NCBI RefSeq assembly: GCF_000219605.1
Contig: NC_015740.1
Location: 2,976,001 to 3,040,000, forward strand
Origin: Stutzerimonas stutzeri
GTDB lineage: Bacteria; Pseudomonadota; Gammaproteobacteria; Pseudomonadales; Pseudomonadaceae
Direction: 5' to 3'
Length of the DNA stretch: 64,000 bases
The position numbers were made by a program, and so were the translations under genes. Shown one piece after another: positions 35,342 to 43,241 of this stretch (positions are counted from its first letter, which is position 1; every line of letters starts with the position of its first letter). The notes under the pieces were generated by a model, which was not told the origin of the DNA, made no database searches, and worked only from the letters and a program-made list of their open reading frames with translations.

Positions 35342-35859
35342 TCGTCCTCGTCCTTCCCCCAGAGCGCCTCGGCTTTTTTTCGCAACACCAGCAGAGCCGC
35401 GGTTTCTGCCAGCGCCGCATCCTTGCGCCGCAGTTCACGCTCCAGCTGCTTGATGCGCTTCTTCGCGGCCTTTTCCTCTTCGCGTTCGCGCCGGGTCTTG
35501 CTCGGCTGAGCCAGGCTGTTGGCCTGCTCGCAGGCTTCGCGCCAGGCGTTGATCTGCTCGACATACAGGCCTTTGCGCCGGCAGTACTCCGCCAGCTCAG
35601 CCGCATTGAGGCTGGCGCTTTCCAGCACCACCCGAAACTTGTCCTGGCTCGACCACTGGTCGGCCTGCTGTCCGTCTCCCGGCACCACTGCTCCCGCTGC
35701 TCTGGCCTGTTTGCGCCAAGCATACAGGGTGGCATCAGTAATGCCTGTCGCTTCCACCAGCTCCGGCACCGTCCGGTTCAAGGGGGGCATCATCTGCCGT
35801 ACCACCCACTCCCGGTGCTCTATCGAATAACGCGCCACACGACTCTCACTTCCGCCCAC
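35338..35859 (-). CDS. IS3-family OrfA (helix-turn-helix)
   Basis: 173 aa with a GTG start; a later GTG giving ARYSIEHREWVV is possible. It holds two HTH-like segments (VPELVEATGITDATLYAWRK and NAAELAEYCRRKGLYVEQIN) and a C-terminal Lys/Glu-rich leucine-zipper-like helix (KRIKQLERELRRKDAALAE). It binds the IS ends together with OrfB. Confidence 0.88.
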   Translation of the reverse strand: MGGSESRVARYSIEHREWVVRQMMPPLNRTVPELVEATGITDATLYAWRKQARAAGAVVPGDGQQADQWSSQDKFRVVLESASLNAAELAEYCRRKGLYVEQINAWREACEQANSLAQPSKTRREREEEKAAKKRIKQLERELRRKDAALAETAALLVLRKKAEALWGKDEDE

Positions 35860-35912
35860 CGACCAAGACTCATCGAATCAACTCACTCGACAACTATCCT
35901 GACGCGGCGGGA

Positions 35913-35932
35913 TAGTGGCGGAGAGATAGGGA
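35913..35932. other. Attachment-site copy (boundary of elements A and B)
   Basis: TAGTGGCGGAGAGATAGGGA is identical to 42069-42088, which covers the 3' end of tRNA-Ser. It should be the crossover product left when one element integrated beside another, and marks the A/B junction. Confidence 0.9.
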
Positions 35933-36692
35933 CTCTGACCCTGCCAGGTAGCTGATTGAGCGTCGAACTCTGACATCAGCAGGCCAAACATGATTGCCCT
36001 GGCCGGGGTGCTTTTCAAGGAGTTCGGGGCCGATGCTTCGTCCAGACATAGCCACAAGGATTCACCCTGCTGATGTTCCATGCCTCGGATGATCGGAGCG
36101 TCCGACAGCGCACTCCTAAGGCCTGACAATTCGTCGGACGCAGCACCTAGCGGGAAAAGCGATCCCGGCCAGGTAAGGAATACAACCGCCAGCCGCGGCA
36201 TCAGCGATACGCCCTTTGCCCGGGAGGCAGGGTGTGATTCGTCCATCCTGGCCGGGGATGCTTGGCTTTGAACCCCCAACGCTGTATGCCGTTTTTGCCT
36301 GACCTATTGGCTTGTTGTTGCGCCAAGAGTCGGCTCAACGAGAAGTGTCCGAACAACTCAAATTACTAAGCGATGAAATTCGTCGGACGCTCGCGCGGGT
36401 TGTCCCCCGACGATCCTAGCCAGGCACGAAATTGCCCGTGCAACCAGGCGACTACGGATTGGACGCCACCTCTCTCTGATTCAACTGGCCGGGGCGCTTC
36501 CGGTATTCAAAAACCGCGACTTGGTCAGCGTCGACGCAAACCTGCTGAAGAGCAGGGTGCAACCTGCCCGCGATATCACAATGCGCGCGAATCGAGTTCA
36601 CGCAAATTGGGCGTTTTCGCCAGTTAGCCGAAACGCAACGCAAGGCCGGATCATTAAGGTAGCTCCCGACCAATCAACATCAGGAGCCCCCT
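35933..36692. other. Left end of element B without a convincing gene
   Basis: No ORF here looks like a real protein. Short repeats stand out: CTGGCCGGGG appears near 36001, 36247 and 36487 (twice followed by (G/A)TGCTT, once by CGCTTCC), and AATTCGTCGGACGC at about 36129 and 36378. A frame near 36478-36620 (IQLAGALPVFKNRDLVSVDA) could be a protein relic but has no start and runs into stops. The stretch may hold control sites or decayed genes. Confidence 0.6.
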
Positions 36693-37814
36693 ATGGCCGA
36701 CATCACCAAGCGCCCTGGCGCACCCGCAACAATGTCACGTTTCGCCGACGAGGTTGAGCCCGCCAATGCCGCGGTAGTCGAAGCGCAGCGGCCGGTACGG
36801 TCTCGCGCCGCACACTCGTTCAAGTTCCTGGCCGCGAATCAGCTCCCAGTAAAACCCATCGCTTGGCTCGTGAAAGATTACCTCGAATCCGACACCCTGG
36901 CCGTCTTGTATGGACCGCCATCGGCCGGTAAGTCCTTTCTCGCCCTGGACATCTCTTGCTGCATTGCAGCCGGCCTGTCATTCCATGGTCATGATGTGAA
37001 GCCAGGTGCCGTTTTCTACATCGTCGGCGAAGGCCACGGCGGAGTGGCCCGCCGAATCCACGCCTGGGCAGCACACAACAGGTCCGCGGTTCCTGGCTCG
37101 CTATTCATCTCCGAAACCCCAGCTGACTTTTTCGATTGTGATAGCGCGGCACGCGTTGCAAGCGCTGTGGACAGCATCGCGATCGCTACGGGAGTTCAGC
37201 CCACACTGATCGTGATTGACACCATGGCGAGGAATTTCTTGGGAGAGGAAAACAGTGCCACCGACATCAATCACTTCGTACGCAACCTCGACGACATGCG
37301 CCGGCGCTGGCAGGCAACGGTGCTGATCGTCCATCACTCCGGTAAAGACCACGAGCGTGGTGCGCGAGGTTCTATTGCCTTGAAGTGCGGAGTGGACGCC
37401 GAGTACGAAGTGACCTGCAGCGCCAAGGACGGCATGGTCCGTCTCACACCAGGAAAAATGAAAGACGCGGTAAAGCCGACTCCGCTGGCGTTCGAACTGG
37501 AAAGCGTTCTGGTGAAAGACGCTTTCGGCCACCCGGTCCAATCGGCTGTCCTCAGATCGGTGGCATACACAGCGACGAGCAATCCACTCCAGCCGCAGGG
37601 AAAAAATCAGCAGCGCGCACTACAGGTCCTAAAGGACATGTATTCCGAAGCCAGTGAAAAAGGAGAAGCGCCAGATATCACGCTCGATGACTGGAAAAAG
37701 CGACTTGCCGAACACGGGGTGACCCGAAACCGGGCGAAAGAAGCCTGCGATAGCCTTGCGAGACGTGGGATCGTCAGCGTAGATGAATCGCACGTGGCGC
37801 TCTGCACTGAGTAG
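36693..37814 (+). CDS. RepA-like AAA-type ATPase / replicative helicase-like protein
   Basis: 373 aa. Walker A is VLYGPPSAGKSFLALD (about residues 70-85) and the Walker B-like strand is PTLIVIDTMARNFLG, followed by VLIVHHSGKDHERGARGS, the pattern of RepA/RecA-like hexameric helicase ATPases (AAA_25). A C-terminal winged-helix-like part (LKDMYSEASEKGEAPDITLD, then NRAKEACDSLARRGI) follows. Such proteins serve replication in phage satellites and integrative elements. GGAGC precedes the ATG. It is the largest gene of element B besides int. Confidence 0.82.
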   Translation: MADITKRPGAPATMSRFADEVEPANAAVVEAQRPVRSRAAHSFKFLAANQLPVKPIAWLVKDYLESDTLAVLYGPPSAGKSFLALDISCCIAAGLSFHGHDVKPGAVFYIVGEGHGGVARRIHAWAAHNRSAVPGSLFISETPADFFDCDSAARVASAVDSIAIATGVQPTLIVIDTMARNFLGEENSATDINHFVRNLDDMRRRWQATVLIVHHSGKDHERGARGSIALKCGVDAEYEVTCSAKDGMVRLTPGKMKDAVKPTPLAFELESVLVKDAFGHPVQSAVLRSVAYTATSNPLQPQGKNQQRALQVLKDMYSEASEKGEAPDITLDDWKKRLAEHGVTRNRAKEACDSLARRGIVSVDESHVALCTE

Positions 37815-38135
37815 CATCAGCGGATATCTGGAGGGTCTTGCCAGCCCGCTAGTTTCGCTTGCTTGGCTATCGACCAGCAAGCCTAGGTCAGGCCCTGGCA
37901 GCAACCAGCATGTCCGCTCCCGCATCCTTCTTCAACAGCTCGTACAAACCGTTAGGAATACGTCCCGCGTGGACTCGTCGGGGAGCAACTTGGGCGCCAT
38001 ACCGGTGTGGCTGCTCATCTGCGATGGCTTAAATCGCCCTCATCCACCAGGTCGGCCTTCATGGTTCTATACCATTGTTCTGGACCTGAGCCATCACCAC
38101 GTTGTCGGCGCCGCACCTGCTTGAGGCGTTGGTGT
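37815..38135. other. Gene-free stretch with relic sequence
   Basis: No intact gene is seen. On the minus strand, at 38120-38145, the sequence GGCGTTGGTGTTCAT-C-GG-A-TGTCCT (plus-strand orientation) nearly repeats the start of pglX at 14735-14762, so the first codons of a second pglX-like gene may survive here, directly after the ATPase fragment at 38136-38366. Confidence 0.4.
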
Positions 38136-38366
38136 TCATCGGATGTCCTTGTTCCATAGCTGGTCCATGGGAACAGCAAAAGCACTGGGTATGTCTTCAA
38201 GCCGCAGGGTGTTGGTGCCGGTGTAAAGCAAAATGCCGCCCTGCCAGCTGGGCCCGGCCTGCTCAGCCAAGCGCGCCAGGCCGCGGCCGTCCTTGCTCTG
38301 CACGGAAGCGACCTTTTTCACTTCCACGCCCCACAAGCGGTCGTCCTGCTCGATGACAAGCGGCAC
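38136..38366 (-). pseudogene. C-terminal fragment of a DUF4143-type ATPase
   Basis: 76 codons encoding VIEQDDRLWGVEVKKVASVQ, GRGLARLAEQAGPSWQGGI and TLRLEDIPSAFAVPMDQLW. This matches the C-terminal end of AAA+DUF4143 proteins, with the nuclease-like ExK strand (GVEVKK). The ATPase part is missing, so the gene is a remnant. It probably arrived with the region now relic at 37.8-38.5 kb. Confidence 0.7.
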
Positions 38367-38551
38367 ATCCGGACGACCTCATTTCCGATCTGATGGAGCT
38401 GCATGTCGATGCCGTACTGAAGCGCCTTTCGGAATTTCGCGGCTCTCAATTACAGCGATTGCCGTAACACAATCATTTCGAAGATAAAGAATGTAGCTCA
38501 CTAGCACGTGCGACGAGCTACTCGGGACTCTGACTACGCTTATCGCTCCGT

Positions 38552-39040
38552 TCAATCAAAATCGACGGAGGAAGAGGTTTCTCCGAAATTAGGCGCTTCA
38601 TGATCAAAATACAGGCGGTCGCCAAGCGCATCCATGCCATACGGGTTGCCCATAACATCGAAGCAGCCATCCATCATCGGCATTCCGTTGACCGGGTTGA
38701 TCAGACTGCCTTCTATGAATTCGGCACAGCCAGCCGAAGAGCTGGATAAGAAATTGCTAGCCTGAGTCAGCGTGTGTGGCTCGGCACAGGCAGCGTAATC
38801 GTCAAACGGGAAGCTCGTTTCCATTCCCTCCCCTATGAGGGAATCCGGAGATTGGTAGCACGCGCGTTCATGACAAATACCGAGTCCGTCGTGCACGACG
38901 ACAGCCTTTCCTCGGATGGGATAAATCACGGTTGTGTACGCTGATCTATCTGGTCGAACGATGGCGGCGAACAGGCTGGCAAACTGGCTAAACAGGCTCA
39001 CGGCTGTCTCCTTGGTCACGTTTACCAACAGCATCCCCAC
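38552..39040 (-). CDS. Hypothetical protein of element B
   Basis: 162 aa, unrecognised. It is acidic and contains several cysteines (GICHERACYQ, YAACAEPH, SAGCAEF, DGCFDVMGN). No membrane segment or signal peptide is clear. The ORF is free of overlap with other plausible genes, and an upstream GGGGATGC-type site is weak. It may be a real small gene of the element. Confidence 0.45.
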   Translation of the reverse strand: MGMLLVNVTKETAVSLFSQFASLFAAIVRPDRSAYTTVIYPIRGKAVVVHDGLGICHERACYQSPDSLIGEGMETSFPFDDYAACAEPHTLTQASNFLSSSSAGCAEFIEGSLINPVNGMPMMDGCFDVMGNPYGMDALGDRLYFDHEAPNFGETSSSVDFD

Positions 39041-39196
39041 CTGCTGAAGCGAAGCAAAAGCTCAGCAGGCGGAGCATGTTGTCAGGTGACTCTTCACCTC
39101 TGTTTCTAGAATTACCGATTGGCCATTGCCAAGAGCCAAAATCGGAGGCTGACCCGGCTAGCGAGGCGACTAACCTGCCAGCGTCTTCGCGGGCAT

Positions 39197-39418
39197 TCAG
39201 CCCCCCCTAAACCATTGCATTCCTGAACTACGGCAGCCCTTGACTGTGAGCTGTCGGCTCTTCTTGTCTCCATCGTAGCTTTCTAGTTGCATGCGAATAA
39301 AATCGCTTTCGCTACCACCACTGCGGCGAACAAGCACCGTCACTTCGACTTCGTAGAATCCATCCTGCAATTCTGCGACCGTGACGATATCCTCGACATG
39401 CTGGTATATGCTTTCCAT
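39197..39418 (-). CDS. Hypothetical small protein of element B
   Basis: 73 aa from the ATG at 39418, preceded by GAGGG at a good distance; the frame is open further upstream but without such a site. The sequence (MESIYQHVEDIVTVAEL then YEVEVTVLVRRSGG) looks like a small alpha-beta protein. No family recognised. Confidence 0.5.
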   Translation of the reverse strand: MESIYQHVEDIVTVAELQDGFYEVEVTVLVRRSGGSESDFIRMQLESYDGDKKSRQLTVKGCRSSGMQWFRGG

Positions 39419-39782
39419 ATTTTTACCCTCGACTGAAAGACAGAGTTGTGCACCCCTTGCCGGAGGCGGACCGAAGCCCTTGAACAATGATGCACTGCCG
39501 GTGTTATTGGACACCGCCGGCCGATCCAGCCGCATTGACTGGCGACTTCAGTTGCAATCTGCTTTGAAATTACCTGACAATCCAACGTCAGCAAGACCTG
39601 ATCGGCAATCATTTAAAAGAATTTTTACTGTCGGAATCCGACAGGGAATTACATAAGCCGACCATAACAAGCCCAACACCACCTCCAATTCCGTCTAATC
39701 ACGTTTTTTCGTAACTTAAAAGAAACATTAGCCCCGAATCTTATGGAAAATAGCTCCTACAACCAACAAAACGGAGCTCTAT
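39419..39782. other. Divergent intergenic region with a perfect palindrome
   Basis: No gene is seen. It separates the 73-aa gene (minus) from the 130-aa gene (plus). CTGTCGGAATCCGACAG at 39628-39644 is a 17-nt perfect dyad that could be an operator for one or both genes. Confidence 0.55.
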
Positions 39783-40175
39783 ATGGAAACCCCCAAGCCG
39801 ATTTCCTTACATGTTGAGGCACCGCTAAACCAGTTGAGTGAGGTGACGACTAGCTATTCCCAGCAGGTGGTAGATGAGTACATGAACAATCCTGCTGCGC
39901 CCATCCAGAAATACCGCCCGCAGACCATTGGCTATGAGGGCACTTATATTCCTGTCTGGTACAGGTGCGACGCCCCAAGCCGTCATTGGAGTGTGATCGG
40001 CTCCAACTTGAACAACCGTGTTCGCAGCAACTCTTTCCGCGCGACTGATCCTGCAGAGCGGGAAATCGTAATTGCTACCGAGGAACGCTTGGCATTGATC
40101 AGGGAGATTTTCTTCTACCTGCTTTCGCTGAAAGAAGCATTCAAACGTCTCAGCGATATGGAAGAGAAGTCTTGA
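39783..40175 (+). CDS. Hypothetical protein of element B
   Basis: 130 aa, ATG with GGAG eight bases upstream. N-terminal half is unrecognised (SLHVEAPLNQLSEVTTSYSQ); the C-terminal half is helical (EREIVIATEERLALIREIFF). A terminator-like hairpin lies 58 bp after the stop. It is the gene immediately before the xis-int leader and may be a regulator of the module, but nothing in the sequence proves that. Confidence 0.6.
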   Translation: METPKPISLHVEAPLNQLSEVTTSYSQQVVDEYMNNPAAPIQKYRPQTIGYEGTYIPVWYRCDAPSRHWSVIGSNLNNRVRSNSFRATDPAEREIVIATEERLALIREIFFYLLSLKEAFKRLSDMEEKS

Positions 40176-40508
40176 AAGAGCACTAGATCGAAAGATGCAG
40201 GAATGCACGCTACTGCTTTAGAAGCCGCGCTCTACGCCTGATGCATTGTATCAGGCGTTTTTAATCATGAAAGACCAAAAAATACGCAGCCAACTATAAA
40301 AACAGCTAACCGAGGACTTACCCAAACTGAGCCATGCAACAACCAGCCTAGCGATCTGAATTCCCAGTCCTCTTCAGACGGCCAAGCACCATAAAGCTTC
40401 GAATCAAAGCATTTCACTCTCAAATTCTAGTTTTCCCTCAATTAGACGACTTTCAGCGTCCAGCGCTAGTGATATAAATACTTCGTCAGCTTAACTCACG
40501 AGGTAAAT
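40176..40508. other. Leader of the int-B module
   Basis: No gene. It holds the hairpin at 40233-40263 and then the region resembling 26035-26293 in element A, up to the GAGGTAAAT ribosome site of xis. GATATAAATA(C/T) (40470) is conserved in both and could be a -10. Confidence 0.6.
40233..40263 (+). terminator. Rho-independent-type terminator after the 130-aa gene
   Basis: ACGCCTGATGCATTGTATCAGGCG followed by TTTTTAA: a stem of CGCCTGAT/ATCAGGCG with a U-run on the plus strand. Confidence 0.85.
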
Positions 40509-40721
40509 ATGAACACTCTCGAACATGAAATCTGGATTGCGCCAGGTCTCTGGTTCCGCCAGAACTTGCTTGAACCCGTTTTTGGCATTAGCACGGAGGC
40601 TGCCCGGAAATACCGGTCCAGCGGCCTTTGGCTGGAGGGCAAGCACTGGCGAACCGACCCGGCCAATCGGATCGTTTATAGTCGCACCGCAATTGAAGAC
40701 TGGCTAGGCGGCGAGTTGTGA
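40509..40721 (+). CDS. Excisionase-like protein of element B
   Basis: 70 aa, GAGGT upstream. GISTEAARKYRSSGLWLEGK and IVYSRTAIEDWLGG fit the DUF1233 type of putative excisionase (winged helix). The stop overlaps the integrase GTG (GTGA at 40718-40721). It is intact, unlike its copy in element A. Confidence 0.8.
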   Translation: MNTLEHEIWIAPGLWFRQNLLEPVFGISTEAARKYRSSGLWLEGKHWRTDPANRIVYSRTAIEDWLGGEL

Positions 40722-41950
40722 CACTCAACTCCGCCGCTGGAAAGCTGCCTGCCGGAGTAGAACTAAACGGAAAGCGGCTGCGCATTTCGTTCATGTACCG
40801 CGGTCAGCGCTGCCGGGAGCCTCTGCCTAGCATCGTGAAGATCAACAAAGCCAGCATTGCATACGCCGACAACAAGCGGCGCACGATCTTGGCAGAGATC
40901 AAAGAGGGTCGCTTCGACTATGCGGCACACTTTCCCGAATCGCCTCGGGCGGCCGCTTTTTCAGGTATCGGCGGCCCCAGCATCAATCGGACGGTGAAAG
41001 AAGGCCTTGACCGCTGGCTTGAGGTGCAGCGTGCCAAGAAGGCAACCAGCACCGTGGTTAACTACGTCAGCAAGGCGCGTCACGTCGAAGCTAAGATCGG
41101 GAAGCGACGCATCAATGATGTTAGCAAGTCCGACTTGGAGCTGTTTCAGGCGCACCTACTCAAAGGAGGCTTGTCACCGAAGACGGTGAACGACATCTTC
41201 ACGGTAGTACGCGGCGTATGGGCCGATGCATTCAGCGACGGGATCATTAAGACCAATCCACTGGACCGGATCACGAATATCGACACCGATGCAGACGTCG
41301 AGCATGCCGATCCGTTCACGCGGGAAGAGATCGAGCTCATCGCCAAGGCAGATCCTGACCGTCGGCCAGATGTGCGAATGATCCTGTTCAACTGCTGGGC
41401 CGGCCTATCCCTGTCAGAAATCATCGCGCTAGCGGTCGAGGATGTTGATCTCGATGCAGGCGTAGTGCGGGTGCGCCGCGCGTTGGTGGCCGGAGAATAC
41501 AAGGTGCCGAAGGAGCGTTCGCGGGTACGGACGGTAGAGCTGATCGACCCGGCCATCGAACAGTTGCGCAGAGCTGTGGCCGACGCAGAGAAAGATCCGC
41601 CGATGCTGATCACTGTCACTCAGCGCGACAACGTGACCAAGCGGAAAGAGTCGATCCGTCTCCTGTTCCGAAGCTCGGCCAGCGGTCTGCCGTGGAGTGG
41701 TAAAACAGTGAGCACATGGTTCACATCGCACCTGAAGAAAGCCGGCGTCCGACACCGCGGTGCCAACCAGTGCCGGCATACCTTCGCCAGCCAGGCGCTA
41801 TCGAGCTACGTTCCGGCGGAATGGGTCGCGCGCCAGCTTGGCCACACCGACACAACAATGGTCCGCAAGCACTACGGTCGCTGGATTCCCTCGGACACCA
41901 AAAGCATGGCCGGCATCGTGTCGCAGCTGATGGGGTTCAGAACGGACTAG
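40718..41950 (+). CDS. int: Tyrosine-recombinase integrase of element B
   Basis: 410 aa, GTG start. N-terminal arm-binding region of DUF3596 type (GVELNGKRLRISFMYRGQRC), core-binding middle (YVSKARHVEAKIGKRRINDV), catalytic domain with NQCRHTFASQALSSY, ARQLGHTDTTMVRKHY and the tyrosine in KHYGRW. The usual first Arg position (TGLRxSE) reads AGLSLSEII and the usual HxxR His reads Asn (NQCR); I believe these changes recur in this branch but cannot verify it. It lies 119 bp from the att core in tRNA-Ser, the normal position for an integrase next to its site. Confidence 0.92.
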   Translation: MTLNSAAGKLPAGVELNGKRLRISFMYRGQRCREPLPSIVKINKASIAYADNKRRTILAEIKEGRFDYAAHFPESPRAAAFSGIGGPSINRTVKEGLDRWLEVQRAKKATSTVVNYVSKARHVEAKIGKRRINDVSKSDLELFQAHLLKGGLSPKTVNDIFTVVRGVWADAFSDGIIKTNPLDRITNIDTDADVEHADPFTREEIELIAKADPDRRPDVRMILFNCWAGLSLSEIIALAVEDVDLDAGVVRVRRALVAGEYKVPKERSRVRTVELIDPAIEQLRRAVADAEKDPPMLITVTQRDNVTKRKESIRLLFRSSASGLPWSGKTVSTWFTSHLKKAGVRHRGANQCRHTFASQALSSYVPAEWVARQLGHTDTTMVRKHYGRWIPSDTKSMAGIVSQLMGFRTD

Positions 41951-42020
41951 ACCGGCATTGAGCGGCTTAGAACGCCATGCTTTTGTCCTAAAACTGTCCT
42001 AAATGAGACACCAGAAACAA

Positions 42021-42058
42021 GAAAGCCCCGTTGCATGCTTAGTGCGACGGGGCTTTCA
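42021..42058 (+). terminator. Hairpin after the element B integrase
   Basis: GAAAGCCCCGTTG...CGACGGGGCTTTC stem downstream of int-B, matching the one after int-A. Confidence 0.8.
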
Positions 42059-42068
42059 GGTTTTATAT

Positions 42069-42088
42069 TAGTGGCGGAGAGATAGGGA
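42069..42088. other. Attachment site in the tRNA-Ser 3' end
   Basis: TAGTGGCGGAGAGATAGGGA, identical to 35913-35932. It restores the tRNA acceptor and T-arm 3' side, so integration leaves the tRNA whole. Confidence 0.9.
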
Positions 42089-42161
42089 TTTGAACCCTAG
42101 GTACCCGCGAAGGTACAACGGATTTCGAATCCGTCCCGTTCGGCCACTCCGGCATCTCTCC
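42072..42161 (-). tRNA. tRNA-Ser (anticodon CGA)
   Basis: 90 nt including an encoded CCA. It begins GGAGAGATGCCGGAGTGGCC; the anticodon loop TTCGAAA gives CGA; a long variable arm fits a serine tRNA; the T-arm is GGTTCAAATCC. Its 3' end is the insertion site of elements A and B. Confidence 0.97.
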
Positions 42162-42277
42162 AGCGGCGCGCATCATAGCAGCTGGATCGGCTTTTTCGAA
42201 CCCCAACTGCACAGATTTTTTACCGTTTTTCAGCCGCTTGCACGGCCGGGCGACCGATTCCGGCCGCCCGGTACCCT

Positions 42278-43147
42278 TCACGCGGTCAGCCGCGTCAATG
42301 CTTCGCGATACTTGTCGGCGGTTCTCTGCGCGACCTCTGCGGGCACGGCAGGTGCAGGGGGCTGCTTGTTCCAGCCGGTGGACTCCAGCCAGTCGCGGAC
42401 GAATTGCTTGTCGAAGCTCGGTGGGTTCTTGCCCTCTTCATAGCTGTCGGCGGGCCAGAAACGGCTCGAGTCGGGCGTCAGCACCTCATCCATCAGGGTC
42501 AGCGTGCCGTTCTCATCCAGGCCGAACTCAAACTTGGTATCAGCGATGATAATCCCACGAGTGGCGGCGTACTCGACGGCTGCGCTGTAGAGCGCGATGG
42601 ATACGTCACGCACCTGCGCAGCCAGCTCCTTGCCGATGATCGCCTCGCATTGCTCGAAGGAGATGTTCTCGTCGTGGTCGCCTACCGCGGCCTTGGTCGA
42701 GGGGGTGAAGATCGGCTGCGGCAGCTTGGCAGCTTCCTTCAGGCCGGCGGGCAGCTGGATGCCACAGACGGTGCCGCTCTTCTGGTATTCCTTCCACCCG
42801 GAACCGACGATATAGCCGCGCACGATGGCCTCCACCGCAACCGGCTTGAGGCGCTTGGCGACGACCGCGCGCCCCTCCACCAGCGGCAATTCGTCAGCCG
42901 GCACCACGTCCTCGACCTTGTCGCCGGTGAAGTGATTGGGAATCAGTCCCTTGAGCTTGTCGAACCAGAAGTTGGAGATGGCGGTCAGGATCTTGCCCTT
43001 CTCCGGAATCGGCTCGGCAAGGATCACATCGAAGGCCGACAGGCGATCGGTGGCGACCATGAGCATGCGTTTGTCGTCGATCTCGTAGAGGTCGCGAACC
43101 TTGCCCGAGTAGATCTTCTTCAGGCTGAGGGCGGTGGGAGTGGTCAT
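42278..43147 (-). CDS. purC: SAICAR synthetase (long form)
   Basis: 289 aa from the ATG at 43147 (GGAAA upstream). [31 protein letters not shown] and [14 protein letters not shown] are SAICAR synthetase motifs. It joins CAIR and aspartate in purine synthesis. It is of the longer type known from beta-proteobacteria and yeast Ade1, whereas P. aeruginosa PurC at the same locus is about 236 aa by my recollection, so the gene may have been replaced. A hairpin at 43188-43210 separates it from bamC. Confidence 0.93.
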   Translation of the reverse strand: MTTPTALSLKKIYSGKVRDLYEIDDKRMLMVATDRLSAFDVILAEPIPEKGKILTAISNFWFDKLKGLIPNHFTGDKVEDVVPADELPLVEGRAVVAKRLKPVAVEAIVRGYIVGSGWKEYQKSGTVCGIQLPAGLKEAAKLPQPIFTPSTKAAVGDHDENISFEQCEAIIGKELAAQVRDVSIALYSAAVEYAATRGIIIADTKFEFGLDENGTLTLMDEVLTPDSSRFWPADSYEEGKNPPSFDKQFVRDWLESTGWNKQPPAPAVPAEVAQRTADKYREALTRLTA

Positions 43148-43187
43148 ACGCAATTTTCCGCGGTTGGCAGGTCAGCAGAAACGAAAC

Positions 43188-43210
43188 AGGCGAAACCATG
43201 GGTTTCGCCT
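43188..43210 (-). terminator. Hairpin between bamC and purC
   Basis: On the minus strand AGGCGAAACC-CATG-GTTTCGCCT, then GTTTCGTTTCT. A 9-bp stem with a T-rich tail, so it should end or reduce transcription from dapA-bamC into purC. Confidence 0.65.
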
Positions 43211-43241
43211 ATCCGTGTTCGTGTAACGGGGCAGCTCGCAG

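Larger units (their letters stand above)
34270..35870 (-). mobile_element. IS3-family insertion sequence (ends approximate)
   Basis: Two overlapping ORFs (orfA then orfB on the minus strand) of IS3 type lie between the int-A terminator and the att copy at 35913. I could not find convincing terminal inverted repeats or a target duplication, so the limits are estimates. Confidence 0.8.

Noticed and set aside
35878..36279. 133-aa minus-strand ORF crossing the att copy.
   Set aside because: It spans the recombination site and has no recognisable protein features or ribosome site.
36521..36757. 78-aa plus-strand ORF before the RepA-like gene.
   Set aside because: TTG start without a ribosome site, overlaps the next gene; at best a relic.
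42228..42260. GC-rich hairpin after purC, considered as a terminator.
   Set aside because: Long loop and no T-run directly after it; not called.
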